A DNA stretch of 64,000 bases from Auriscalpium vulgare (taxonomy: Eukaryota; Basidiomycota; Agaricomycetes; Russulales; Auriscalpiaceae). The notes under the pieces were generated by a model, which made no database searches, was not told the origin of the DNA, and worked only from the letters and a program-made list of their open reading frames with translations. The stretch's first letter is position 1. Every line of letters begins with the position of its first letter. The position numbers and the translations under genes are program-made. Below, one piece after another: positions 10,816 to 21,328 of the stretch. The stretch covers positions 186,001 through 250,000 of the forward strand of contig JAHBBC010000027.1 in assembly GCA_019915015.1 (NCBI GenBank), given 5' to 3'.

Positions 10816-12910
10816 CTACTCAGCAACGTCCATATAAACGGTCTCGACGGCGTCGCCGACGTCGGAACCGTCCTCCTCGCTGCTCTCCTCGACTCCGACC
10901 ACGCCTTCCTCGCTCTCCTCTTCGTCGTCGTCCGTCTCGTCGTCGACACCCGCTGGATCGGCAGGCGCGGCAAGGGGGATACCGCCGGCCGAGGGAAGGT
11001 CCTCCGCGCTCTCCGCGCCATCCGACACGGCGGGCGTACGAGCAGCGCGCCGGCGACCATACGTGCGCAGCACGGGATGCACGGGAGCCGGGGACGCGCG
11101 CGACTCTACGGAGGGGGCGCGAGCAGGCTCCAGCTCATCCTCCTCCTCATCGCTAACGATCGGGGCGGCGGGAGTAGAGGCGGCGACGGAGCTGGGCGGA
11201 ATGGTGGCGAGGGTGGGCGAGTCAGAGCGCCGGTGACCACTGGGCCCAGCGACCGGCGAACTACGGAGGGAGGGAGAGCGGGAGGCCTCGGAAGCCACAG
11301 CGTCGGCGGACACGCGCGAGCCGAACTGGTGCTCGAGCTGGGCAAGGCGCACGAGGAGCCGGTCGTGACGGTAGGGCCACAGGTTGAGCGTCGTCGCGCT
11401 AGCAGCCAGCTCCGCCCGGACGAGCGCGATGGAGTCGGCATGGTCGGAGAAGTTGTCGGCAGGAGGGAGGTCCTCGAAACGCCGCGCGTCCTCGTCCACC
11501 GACGCCAGCACGGACGCGAGGAGGTCGCGAGCCCGACGTGGGGAATCTGAAGGGAGGGAAGAACAGGTGAGTGTTAGGAGAAGGGTAAGAGGGGCGCAGC
11601 AACGTACCTGCAGAGTCGGCGGCCGCCAGTAAGTCCGCAAGGAACTTGGCGAAGAAGGGCGCCGCCACAGGCGCCGCAGCGCCGCGACGGGAGGCAGAAC
11701 GCGGCCGGGGGGCACGAGAAGGAGCGCGGGAGCGGACCGACCGACCACGGGAACGGTGGGGGGAAGGGGCGCGAGGGCGCGAACCGTCCACGAGTACAGC
11801 GCCGCCGCAGCCCTTGCGCTGGGCGCGACAGCGGATGCACTTGGTGGGGCGGTGAGGCTTGAACTCACAACGCACCGGCCCGCGCACGAAACCAGCCTGG
11901 CAGCGGCCGCAGCGGGTAGAAGTCTGGGAGGGTGGACGGTCAGCAACAGCAGGGGAGATGGGGAGGGGGTAGCTCACCTTGATGCGCTCACCAGCGTACC
12001 GCTCGGTGTGCGTCGGGCGGCGATCCGACCGGTGGAACAAGGGGTCGCCGTCACTGTCTACCGCCTCCGACAGCGAGTCGTCGAGACCACTACCCGGCGA
12101 CGTCGACGAACGGCTGCGACGGCGGCGAGGGGCGGGCCGACCCTTTTTGGCGGTGCGACCGCGCCGGGGTTGAGGCGACTCGGTCGCGTGGGGAGACGAG
12201 AGGGGTGTGGGGGAGTGCGAGGCGCGGCGCTTCCCAGCGGCTTGGGACGGAGGCTGGACGGTCGCAGTGGCGGTACGCGCGGCGAGGCGCTCCCCGCGGG
12301 CAGAAGGCGGCGGCGGGACCGGCCCCGGGAGCGGCAACACCACCTCCGCGCGGTTCGCGAGCACGCGACGAGCCTGCGTAAAGAGCGGGCAGAAAGAAAG
12401 GGGCGAGGTTAGCGGGTGACGACAGGGACCGCCGATACACGCACCTTGGGGCGGAGCCGGGTAACGGAAGGGTCGGCCACGGCGACGGTGCCCTCACGCG
12501 TCCCAGCGCCGACGAGGGGCGACGGCGTGGCAACGGTCGGAGCGGACCGCGGCACGGTCGCCTGGGGCGCTTCAGGGGCCTCCGCAGCCTCGTCGTCTTC
12601 GTTCGCCTCGTCGAGGAACAGGGGCGGGGGTCGCACGGCTTCTTCAAGCGCGTCGTACCGCGCGCGCGCCTCGGGGGAGAACGTCACCCCACGACCACGG
12701 GCGTCGTAGTAGGCACGCTAGGAAATCGCAAGTCAGAGAGGAAGGCGAGATCAGGAAGAGCAGACGTACCAGGAGCTGGCGCGCTTGCGGGCGCAGCAGC
12801 GCGAGTTGGGCCTCGGAGGTGGCGTCACGCGCCATGGGCCCGAGTAAGCCCAGCTGGAGATCCAGCATGGCGCGGGTAGCGGTGGCGTCGGCGACGGTGG
12901 CAGCGTCCAT
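10816..12910 (-). CDS. Antisense cargo gene 1: 618-aa Zn2Cys6-like nuclear protein (left copy)
   Basis: Five exons on the strand opposite to gag-pol: 12910-12770, 12717-12445, 12373-11978, 11923-11608 and 11546-10816. All introns are 52-71 nt with GTACGT, GTGCGT or GTGAGC donors, branch sites and AG acceptors, and all junctions keep frame. The product has an N-terminal helical part, a long Pro/Arg-rich basic region with several lysine/arginine clusters that could be nuclear signals, then six cysteines in the order C-x2-C-x10-C-x9-C-x2-C-x6-C, and a Ser/Asp/Glu-rich acidic tail. The cysteine order is that of fungal Zn(II)2Cys6 DNA-binding clusters with wider first spacings. A DNA-binding or regulatory role is inference. 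The CT-rich leader upstream of the ATG fits a fungal promoter. Confidence 0.75.
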
Positions 12911-13399
12911 GGGGTGAGGAATCGGGGGAGCGGGAAGGCGAGCGAGCGAGGTGAGGGGAAGAGGGAAGAAGGGCGACGGCGACTTCGCCGCAGGCGCACG
13001 AACAATGGTGCGTGCGTGGGAGCGACCGGCCGCGTGGCCCGGCCAGAGCGCTGGTTTTGCCTCCGAGCGCCCACGATGCCGGGTCGATCCGCGATCTGAT
13101 CAGCGATTGTTGATTTGATCCCGCGACGTACACCGGGCCGCGGCGGGACGACGCGCGCGGCCAAGCCGCGTGGCGACCACGTGCCCCCGTCGCGAGCGAA
13201 ATCTCTCAAGTCATTGGCGCCCGTCCCTCCCTCGACACGCGGCCCCTGCACACTGACGTCGCCTAACCAGGCAATGGGTCGCAGATCTAATAGTCCTATT
13301 GGGAGGCATTCAACGACGTACATGCAGATGCAAAATGACTACACTAACGCGGGCGCTTTCTTTCCCTCTACTCCTCGACGCCCCGACAACGCGACAAAG
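12911..13399. other. Intergenic region between cargo genes 1 and 2 (left arm)
   Basis: Read on the minus strand it gives the CT-rich leader of cargo gene 1 and the 3' flank of cargo gene 2. I see no gene and no fourth hairpin-polypurine module in it. Confidence 0.5.
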
Positions 13400-14581
13400 C
13401 TATAGTATGGCAGGGTCGTCGCGTGGGATGCGCCCCTGCTGGCTGACACGACCCCGATTCGCGCCTCCACCTCGGCGACCGCGGTGAACGTTCTGCCACC
13501 CCATCGGGACAGCGCGAAACGTCACGATCTCATCCAGAAACATAGTCGGGTTGCTGTGGATGTCGGCCAACAATTGAGTGGGGAGGTTCGACGCGAGGAT
13601 CGCGCTTTCTATCGCAGTCCGGGCATGGAGGCTGTCGATCGTGGTAGCCCACTGCAACGAGTCGCGAAGAAACGCCGCCGCGGCGGCCTCCAGCGACCCA
13701 TCCGCCGAATCAAAAGCGTCAACGTAGGGACCCCAGCGACCGCGCGCACTCCGATCGTTGGGTCGCGCGACTCGAGCGATGGTAGCATAGACCGATTCCA
13801 CGGTCGCCACCGTCTCGGTAGTGTGGGTGATAAGAGTGTCGGAGAGGGGATGCGCGAGGGTGCGCAGGAGGTCGGGAAGGGATACGCCAGTGGTCGAGTA
13901 GGCCAGGCGATGGACCTCGGACAAGAGGGCCTCCTCCCCGCCATTCAGGCGCTGGAGCGCGGACGCGCAAGCCTCCATCGTGGAAATAAACTCCGCGTGC
14001 ACGGTCGCGTCAATGCCCGCGCCGCGACCAGTAGGATGAGCGGCCAGGCAGAGCTCGCCGAGGCTGCGGCGGTACTGGGGGACGGACGTGCGACCCGATT
14101 CGAACGCTGCCCACAGAGCACTCTCGCAAAGGCGGGCGAGCTGCCGAGCATGATCGCGATTGTTGGGAAAGGTGAAGCCAGCAATTGGGCGAACTGCGAA
14201 CGTCGGATCGAGTGGAGCGGACGTCGGGGGCGCGATGTTGCTGATGAGAATACCACCCCACTCGGCGAAGGCAATACGCGACTCGGGGGACACGGTGAAC
14301 AACGTCTCGAAGATCGGGCCCGCAATCGCCTGCACCAGGCGGAGGACGGATGGCTTCGCGGTATTGAAAACTTCGCCCTGGAACAACCCGACACCAGGAT
14401 GAGCGGCGGTCGCGATAACAATGCGAGGACGTACGTAGAGGGCGGCTACCTTGCGACCCCACTCTTCACGATCCGCGACCAGGGTCTCTACGGGGGCGGT
14501 CTCCAAGTCAATGGCAGGGGGCGCGAGGAGTAAGCCGACAAGGGCGAGTGCGCGCGATTCAAGGGCAAAGGTCGACGACAT
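13400..14581 (-). CDS. Antisense cargo gene 2: 393-aa protein with RGG-like tail (left copy)
   Basis: A single open exon from ATG 14581 to stop 13400. The frame is open further upstream, but this ATG follows the hairpin-polypurine module at 14677-14717 by about 95 nt and starts a normal-looking protein, so I chose it. No known domain is recognised. The middle is helical and hydrophobic-rich. The last 35 residues are rich in Arg and Gly (RGRRGGG type), which suggests RNA binding. Near the N-terminus it has an A-P-x-A segment followed by R-E-x-W-G-x-x-V-x-A, also present in cargo gene 3, so the two may be old paralogues. No function is assigned. Confidence 0.65.
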   Translation of the reverse strand: MSSTFALESRALALVGLLLAPPAIDLETAPVETLVADREEWGRKVAALYVRPRIVIATAAHPGVGLFQGEVFNTAKPSVLRLVQAIAGPIFETLFTVSPESRIAFAEWGGILISNIAPPTSAPLDPTFAVRPIAGFTFPNNRDHARQLARLCESALWAAFESGRTSVPQYRRSLGELCLAAHPTGRGAGIDATVHAEFISTMEACASALQRLNGGEEALLSEVHRLAYSTTGVSLPDLLRTLAHPLSDTLITHTTETVATVESVYATIARVARPNDRSARGRWGPYVDAFDSADGSLEAAAAAFLRDSLQWATTIDSLHARTAIESAILASNLPTQLLADIHSNPTMFLDEIVTFRAVPMGWQNVHRGRRGGGANRGRVSQQGRIPRDDPAIL

Positions 14582-14676
14582 GTCAGACAATGGGTCGCAG
14601 GCACCAACAGCCCGCGTTTTGTACGCCGTCGGGCACTTGTCGCGACCCGATGCACCGCGGTTTGACCGGGGAATGC

Positions 14677-14717
14677 GCGTCTGGGGACAGGCGCAGATTT
14701 CAGTTGGGGGGAGGATG
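14677..14717 (+). other. Hairpin-polypurine module 2 (left arm)
   Basis: Stem GCGTCTG/CAGGCGC (6 Watson-Crick pairs and one G-T) with a GGGA loop, then 11 nt ending CAGTT, then GGGGGGAGGATG. It separates cargo genes 2 and 3. The stem sequence differs from the other modules while the fold is kept. Confidence 0.75.
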
Positions 14718-15001
14718 GCCAGTCGCGAGCGACGAGGAGAAAGATAGGGATTTCCTCGGCGACGGGTGACCAGCCCGCGCAGGGCACACAAGGAACAAGT
14801 GGCCAGAAGTGAGCGGGACAAGACAAAGTCGGAACCGACCACGTGCGACCGAACCCGCGACCCATCAGAATACTGTCGGAGACCTCGCGACGCTACGAGT
14901 TGCCTACGCAGCGGAACACGACGATCATTGCTATGAGACATTGGGGCCACAGTCCTGTGCGATTCACGGTGGCCGAAGAGACCATTTACAGAAGGGGTAC
15001 A

Positions 15002-16230
15002 CTACTCGCGACTGCTCGCGATGTCGCTATCACTATCGCTGCGATAATCCACTATCGCCCCGACATCGCCGACCACCACACGTTCCATCACAGCGGCATT
15101 ACCTCCGACACCCCCGATGTTCACGGGATCGCCCTGCATCTGCTCGTCGGAGTCGGAACCGCCGGCATCGTCGTCAACCGAGCCGACACCATCACCGTCG
15201 GGCAAGGCGGGGAGACCCGACAATACACGATGGCGCACGAAGGTTACCAAGAGGTTGTTCGTGTAAAGGTCGGGCTCGGTCGGGGCGGCTGGGAAATGGC
15301 GCAGAACGTATGCCGCAGTCACTGCGTACTCCAGGAAGAGTCGGGTTGCGTGCTCGAGGGAGAGGCAGGGGTCGCGAACGATGGCTAACAGGTAGGGAGC
15401 GTCGGCCCAGAGGGCTTGCAGATTGGCGACGTTCTCCGTAGCCCCGGCGAGCTCCTCGACGGTCTCGCGGTACACGGCCTCGAAACGAGCTAAAAGGCGC
15501 GCACCCAGTCCGCCGAGGTTGCGACCGTACTGCGTGGGGGGCGAAATGGGCCAAGCGGTCGACTCGCGGGCGACGTAGTCGGGAAGGAAAGCGGTCCCAC
15601 CACGCGAGTGGCGAATGGAGAGCGCGGAACATTCCAAGGCCTCTCGGAGGACGTACGCGACCCACGTCTGGTTGCCCAGGGGACGGTCATCGGGGATGGC
15701 GGCATGGAAAATGGCAAGCTCGCGCAAGTACGACGCAACCGAGCACCCGCGTTTGCGAAACACGACCCAAAAGTTCTCCTCAACCAGCGTCGCGGTCAGC
15801 CGGACCTTGGGGGCGTCAAGTAGGTCGACCCGATCAACAACGGAGGTCCACGGGTGCAGCTCGGTCGTAGGGAGCGGGGCGGGACGAAGAAAGCGCCCCG
15901 CCCACGAGCGGAAGCGATCCTCGACCTCGGGTACGAGGAGGATGGCGTTCTCGAGTATCGGCATGAGGATGCGCTCGGCGAGGGGGATGATCAGCCTGGG
16001 GTCGGAATCGGTGATGGATTCCTACAGCCAATGGGAGCGGACGGTTAGCGCGACAACGGGGCGGGAAAAGAGGGGAATCGTACGATGACAGCCAACACCT
16101 CCTGTCCCCAACGCTCGCGCGACTCGATCGCTTCGGCGGCTGCTGCGAGTGGGAAGTCCGCGCTGGGGGCCCGACCCAGGTGGTACAGCAAGAGAGTACC
16201 GCGACGGTACGTGTGGGGAGACCAGGTCAT
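15002..16230 (-). CDS. Antisense cargo gene 3: 388-aa spliced protein (left copy)
   Basis: Exon 1 16230-16084 and exon 2 16021-15002 flank a 62-nt intron with GTACGA donor, a CTAAC branch site and a CTGTAG acceptor; the junction keeps frame and links the N-terminal part to the long second exon. The product has no domain I recognise. Residues about 20-48 share the A-P-x-A ... R-E-x-W-G-x-x-V pattern with cargo gene 2. The C-terminal 60 residues are rich in Asp, Ser and Gly. The start lies 125 nt from module 3. The intron is readable only on the antisense strand, so it would not be removed from the retroelement's own genomic RNA. Confidence 0.72.
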
Positions 16231-16354
16231 GATGGTGTGTGGGGGGGGTTGTGTCGGGAGTTTGGTTGGGTCGGACGGGCGGTGCGACGCTACCTGACGA
16301 CTCATCGAGACGGCGCGAGGGAGCCTTTATCAGGAGGAGCCATCCGGGGATTTG

Positions 16355-16392
16355 CCGACTGAGGACAGTCGGTAGCTCAGTTGGGGGGAGGA
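16355..16392 (+). other. Hairpin-polypurine module 3: the polypurine tract next to the 3' LTR (left arm)
   Basis: Stem CCGACTG/CAGTCGG with an AGGA loop, then 10 nt ending CAGTT, then GGGGGGAGGA directly abutting the LTR start TGATGGG at 16393. By position this is the plus-strand primer (PPT) of the element. Confidence 0.85.
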
Positions 16393-17135
16393 TGATGGGA
16401 CCCGCCGCGCTACAGGCACCGAAACGGGCCGATCGCACCGCTACAGAACGATACACACCCCCGAGACGCCCATAGGGTGTCGAGGCAACCACACGACCAC
16501 GATGCGATACTCCGGAGGCAGGGCGACACAGCTGCGATAACAGACGGCGTAGGGGAAGCGTACCGTGGAGGGGGGCGAGACTTAGCGGGGCGCGAGTGCA
16601 CGGGCCGTGGGAGAGCTGCCGAAGCAGCGGTATATAGATGCGATTCATACTCTTGTATAGACACTTTTGGACCTTGGGCCTACACCCGAGACTACACCTT
16701 TCATTCCTGCTTCACAGAGAGCATCGCACGACGCGACACCGCCAGACCAGCCCGACACGATGCCTTAAACCAGGAAGCCGTAGCGACATCCGGGTCGCGC
16801 CACCTTTGCGATACCACGGGCTACGCTGCCCCGACTCAACCACAGACTGGAGTGATACAGTGTGGTAGGTTTTATGACTGACGTTTATATTCCAGGATAG
16901 CGACTCGGACGGTACAAGCGCGGGGACACAGGTCGGACGGTCGGACGGCAAGGGCGACTCCGCAACTAGGACGGACCGGCGGCGACAGACGGGAGGGTCG
17001 CACCGAATAGTGTGGGAAGAGATGCAACGTGCGACGGTCGGACGGGAGCGGAGAGAGAGAGAGAGAGGGAGAGGGCCGCAGGACGAGGGCAGGACCCGCG
17101 GGGTCCTGGGTGGTTTGTTCGGGGCACGGTCGCGA
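16393..17135 (+). repeat. 3' LTR of the left copy, lacking its last 55 nt
   Basis: It aligns with 2728-3470 of the 5' LTR and then switches at CGCGA (17131-17135) into an inverted LTR. It has T at 16478 and C at 16619, as the right-arm 3' LTR does. Its own difference is a T in the AGAGATGCAAC segment. Confidence 0.88.
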
Positions 17136-17538
17136 GCAGCCAACCGCTGGCCCAAGAGGTAGTGGGTCGGAGGAAGAAACCCAAGATCGCGACCGTGCCC
17201 CGAACAAACCACCCAGGACCCCGCGGGTCCTGCCCTCGTCCTGCGGCCCTCTCCCTCTCTCTCTCTCTCTCCGCTCCCGTCCGACCGTCGCACGTTGCGT
17301 CTCTTCCCACACTATTCGGTGCGACCCTCCCGTCTGTCGCCGCCGGTCCGTCCTAGTTGCGGAGTCGCCCTTGCCGTCCGACCGTCCGACCTGTGTCCCT
17401 GCGCTTGTACCGTCCGAGTCGCTATCCTGGAATATAAACGTCAGTCATAAAACCTACCACACTGTATCACTCCAGTCTGTGGTTGAGTCGGGGCAGCGTA
17501 GCCCGTGGTATCGCAAAGGTGGCGCGACCCGGATGTCG
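17133..17538 (-). repeat. Partial inverted LTR at the palindrome centre
   Basis: These 406 nt repeat 17539-17944 in tandem and represent the 3' part of an LTR in reverse orientation. It carries the same CCCTGCG variant as the right-arm 3' LTR, so it was copied from that LTR. Both of its borders show the string TCGCGAG. Confidence 0.88.
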
Positions 17539-18335
17539 CGAGCAGCCAACCGCTGGCCCAAGAGGTAGTGGGTCGGAGGAAGAAACCCAAGATCGCGACC
17601 GTGCCCCGAACAAACCACCCAGGACCCCGCGGGTCCTGCCCTCGTCCTGCGGCCCTCTCCCTCTCTCTCTCTCTCTCCGCTCCCGTCCGACCGTCGCACG
17701 TTGCGTCTCTTCCCACACTATTCGGTGCGACCCTCCCGTCTGTCGCCGCCGGTCCGTCCTAGTTGCGGAGTCGCCCTTGCCGTCCGACCGTCCGACCTGT
17801 GTCCCTGCGCTTGTACCGTCCGAGTCGCTATCCTGGAATATAAACGTCAGTCATAAAACCTACCACACTGTATCACTCCAGTCTGTGGTTGAGTCGGGGC
17901 AGCGTAGCCCGTGGTATCGCAAAGGTGGCGCGACCCGGATGTCGCTACGGCTTCCTGGTTTAAGGCATCGTGTCGGGCTGGTCTGGCGGTGTCGCGTCGT
18001 GCGATGCTCTCTGTGAAGCAGGAATGAAAGGTGTAGTCTCGGGTGTAGGCCCAAGGTCCAAAAGTGTCTATACAAGAGTATGAATCGCATCTATATACCG
18101 CTGCTTCGGCAGCTCTCCCACGGCCCGTGCACTCGCGCCCCGCTAAGTCTCGCCCCCCTCCACGGTACGCTTCCCCTACGCCGTCTGTTATCGCAGCTGT
18201 GTCGCCCTGCCTCCGGAGTATCGCATCGTGGTCGTGTGGTTGCCTCGACACCCTATGGGCGTCTCGGGGGTGTGTATCGTTCTGTAGCGGTGCGATCGGC
18301 CCGTTTCGGTGCCTGTAGCGCGGCGGGTCCCATCA
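17539..18335 (-). repeat. 3' LTR, right copy (complete, 797 bp)
   Basis: Complete LTR in reverse orientation, from the terminal CCCATCA at 18329-18335 to CGAG at 17539. It shares the diagnostic bases at LTR positions 86 and 227 with the left 3' LTR, not with either 5' LTR. Confidence 0.9.
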
Positions 18336-18373
18336 TCCTCCCCCCAACTGAGCTACCGACTGTCCTCAGTCGG
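18336..18373 (-). other. Hairpin-polypurine module 3 (right arm)
   Basis: Exact counterpart of 16355-16392. It lies between the 3' LTR and the start of cargo gene 3 at 18498. Confidence 0.8.
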
Positions 18374-18497
18374 CAAATCCCCGGATGGCTCCTCCTGATA
18401 AAGGCTCCCTCGCGCCGTCTCGATGAGTCGTCAGGTAGCGTCGCACCGCCCGTCCGACCCAACCAAACTCCCGACACAACCCCCCCCACACACCATC

Positions 18498-19726
18498 ATG
18501 ACCTGGTCTCCCCACACGTACCGTCGCGGTACTCTCTTGCTGTACCACCTGGGTCGGGCCCCCAGCGCGGACTTCCCACTCGCAGCAGCCGCCGAAGCGA
18601 TCGAGTCGCGCGAGCGTTGGGGACAGGAGGTGTTGGCTGTCATCGTACGATTCCCCTCTTTTCCCGCCCCGTTGTCGCGCTAACCGTCCGCTCCCATTGG
18701 CTGTAGGAATCCATCACCGATTCCGACCCCAGGCTGATCATCCCCCTCGCCGAGCGCATCCTCATGCCGATACTCGAGAACGCCATCCTCCTCGTACCCG
18801 AGGTCGAGGATCGCTTCCGCTCGTGGGCGGGGCGCTTTCTTCGTCCCGCCCCGCTCCCTACGACCGAGCTGCACCCGTGGACCTCCGTTGTTGATCGGGT
18901 CGACCTACTTGACGCCCCCAAGGTCCGGCTGACCGCGACGCTGGTTGAGGAGAACTTTTGGGTCGTGTTTCGCAAACGCGGGTGCTCGGTTGCGTCGTAC
19001 TTGCGCGAGCTTGCCATTTTCCATGCCGCCATCCCCGATGACCGTCCCCTGGGCAACCAGACGTGGGTCGCGTACGTCCTCCGAGAGGCCTTGGAATGTT
19101 CCGCGCTCTCCATTCGCCACTCGCGTGGTGGGACCGCTTTCCTTCCCGACTACGTCGCCCGCGAGTCGACCGCTTGGCCCATTTCGCCCCCCACGCAGTA
19201 CGGTCGCAACCTCGGCGGACTGGGTGCGCGCCTTTTAGCTCGTTTCGAGGCCGTGTACCGCGAGACCGTCGAGGAGCTCGCCGGGGCTACGGAGAACGTC
19301 GCCAATCTGCAAGCCCTCTGGGCCGACGCTCCCTACCTGTTAGCCATCGTTCGCGACCCCTGCCTCTCCCTCGAGCACGCAACCCGACTCTTCCTGGAGT
19401 ACGCAGTGACTGCGGCATACGTTCTGCGCCATTTCCCAGCCGCCCCGACCGAGCCCGACCTTTACACGAACAACCTCTTGGTAACCTTCGTGCGCCATCG
19501 TGTATTGTCGGGTCTCCCCGCCTTGCCCGACGGTGATGGTGTCGGCTCGGTTGACGACGATGCCGGCGGTTCCGACTCCGACGAGCAGATGCAGGGCGAT
19601 CCCGTGAACATCGGGGGTGTCGGAGGTAATGCCGCTGTGATGGAACGTGTGGTGGTCGGCGATGTCGGGGCGATAGTGGATTATCGCAGCGATAGTGATA
19701 GCGACATCGCGAGCAGTCGCGAGTAG
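18498..19726 (+). CDS. Cargo gene 3, right copy (388 aa)
   Basis: Exons 18498-18644 and 18707-19726 with a 62-nt intron (GTACGA donor, CTAAC, CTGTAG). I see no difference from the left copy in the predicted protein. Upstream lies module 3 and then the LTR, so any promoter must lie within the element. Confidence 0.72.
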
Positions 19727-20010
19727 TGTACCCCTTCTGTAAATGGTCTCTTCGGCCACCGTGAATCGCACAGGACTGTGGCCCCAATGTCTCATAGCAA
19801 TGATCGTCGTGTTCCGCTGCGTAGGCAACTCGTAGCGTCGCGAGGTCTCCGACAGTATTCTGATGGGTCGCGGGTTCGGTCGCGCGTGGTCGGTTCCAAC
19901 TTTGTCTTGTCCCGCTCACTTCTGGCCACTTGTTCCTTGTGTGCCCTGCGCGGGCTGGTCACCCGTCGCCGAGGAAATCCCTATCTTTCTCCTCGTCGCT
20001 CGCGACTGGC

Positions 20011-20051
20011 CATCCTCCCCCCAACTGAAATCTGCGCCTGTCCCCAGACGC
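20011..20051 (-). other. Hairpin-polypurine module 2 (right arm)
   Basis: Exact counterpart of 14677-14717, 95 nt upstream of the cargo gene 2 start. Confidence 0.75.
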
Positions 20052-20146
20052 GCATTCCCCGGTCAAACCGCGGTGCATCGGGTCGCGACAAGTGCCCGAC
20101 GGCGTACAAAACGCGGGCTGTTGGTGCCTGCGACCCATTGTCTGAC

Positions 20147-21328
20147 ATGTCGTCGACCTTTGCCCTTGAATCGCGCGCACTCGCCCTTGTCGGCTTACTC
20201 CTCGCGCCCCCTGCCATTGACTTGGAGACCGCCCCCGTAGAGACCCTGGTCGCGGATCGTGAAGAGTGGGGTCGCAAGGTAGCCGCCCTCTACGTACGTC
20301 CTCGCATTGTTATCGCGACCGCCGCTCATCCTGGTGTCGGGTTGTTCCAGGGCGAAGTTTTCAATACCGCGAAGCCATCCGTCCTCCGCCTGGTGCAGGC
20401 GATTGCGGGCCCGATCTTCGAGACGTTGTTCACCGTGTCCCCCGAGTCGCGTATTGCCTTCGCCGAGTGGGGTGGTATTCTCATCAGCAACATCGCGCCC
20501 CCGACGTCCGCTCCACTCGATCCGACGTTCGCAGTTCGCCCAATTGCTGGCTTCACCTTTCCCAACAATCGCGATCATGCTCGGCAGCTCGCCCGCCTTT
20601 GCGAGAGTGCTCTGTGGGCAGCGTTCGAATCGGGTCGCACGTCCGTCCCCCAGTACCGCCGCAGCCTCGGCGAGCTCTGCCTGGCCGCTCATCCTACTGG
20701 TCGCGGCGCGGGCATTGACGCGACCGTGCACGCGGAGTTTATTTCCACGATGGAGGCTTGCGCGTCCGCGCTCCAGCGCCTGAATGGCGGGGAGGAGGCC
20801 CTCTTGTCCGAGGTCCATCGCCTGGCCTACTCGACCACTGGCGTATCCCTTCCCGACCTCCTGCGCACCCTCGCGCATCCCCTCTCCGACACTCTTATCA
20901 CCCACACTACCGAGACGGTGGCGACCGTGGAATCGGTCTATGCTACCATCGCTCGAGTCGCGCGACCCAACGATCGGAGTGCGCGCGGTCGCTGGGGTCC
21001 CTACGTTGACGCTTTTGATTCGGCGGATGGGTCGCTGGAGGCCGCCGCGGCGGCGTTTCTTCGCGACTCGTTGCAGTGGGCTACCACGATCGACAGCCTC
21101 CATGCCCGGACTGCGATAGAAAGCGCGATCCTCGCGTCGAACCTCCCCACTCAATTGTTGGCCGACATCCACAGCAACCCGACTATGTTTCTGGATGAGA
21201 TCGTGACGTTTCGCGCTGTCCCGATGGGGTGGCAGAACGTTCACCGCGGTCGCCGAGGTGGAGGCGCGAATCGGGGTCGTGTCAGCCAGCAGGGGCGCAT
21301 CCCACGCGACGACCCTGCCATACTATAG
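20147..21328 (+). CDS. Cargo gene 2, right copy (393 aa)
   Basis: Same open frame as 13400-14581 on the other arm. Base differences between arms fall upstream of the chosen ATG, in the stretch 19865-19905, and not in the protein as far as I can see, which mildly supports the ATG at 20147 as the real start. Confidence 0.65.
   Translation: MSSTFALESRALALVGLLLAPPAIDLETAPVETLVADREEWGRKVAALYVRPRIVIATAAHPGVGLFQGEVFNTAKPSVLRLVQAIAGPIFETLFTVSPESRIAFAEWGGILISNIAPPTSAPLDPTFAVRPIAGFTFPNNRDHARQLARLCESALWAAFESGRTSVPQYRRSLGELCLAAHPTGRGAGIDATVHAEFISTMEACASALQRLNGGEEALLSEVHRLAYSTTGVSLPDLLRTLAHPLSDTLITHTTETVATVESVYATIARVARPNDRSARGRWGPYVDAFDSADGSLEAAAAAFLRDSLQWATTIDSLHARTAIESAILASNLPTQLLADIHSNPTMFLDEIVTFRAVPMGWQNVHRGRRGGGANRGRVSQQGRIPRDDPAIL

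Larger units (their letters stand above)
2728..17135 (+). mobile_element. Ty3/Gypsy LTR retrotransposon with antisense cargo genes, left copy
   Basis: Order is 5' LTR, gag-protease, pol with RT-RNase H-integrase (Ty3/Gypsy order), a 5.9-kb 3' region with three genes on the opposite strand, polypurine tract and 3' LTR. About 14.4 kb is long for a fungal Ty3 element, and the extra length is the 3' region. This copy has a gag frameshift near 3786 but an intact pol. The 3' LTR loses its last 55 nt at the palindrome centre, so no target-site duplication can be read on that side. The integrase lacks an obvious chromodomain after the DDE core. Fungal elements with three antisense genes are not a class I can name. 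Confidence 0.9.

Noticed and set aside
16371..16386. TAGCTCAGTTGG, a match to a tRNA A box
   Set aside because: There is no acceptor stem, anticodon arm or B box around it. It is part of the spacer and purine run of hairpin-polypurine module 3.
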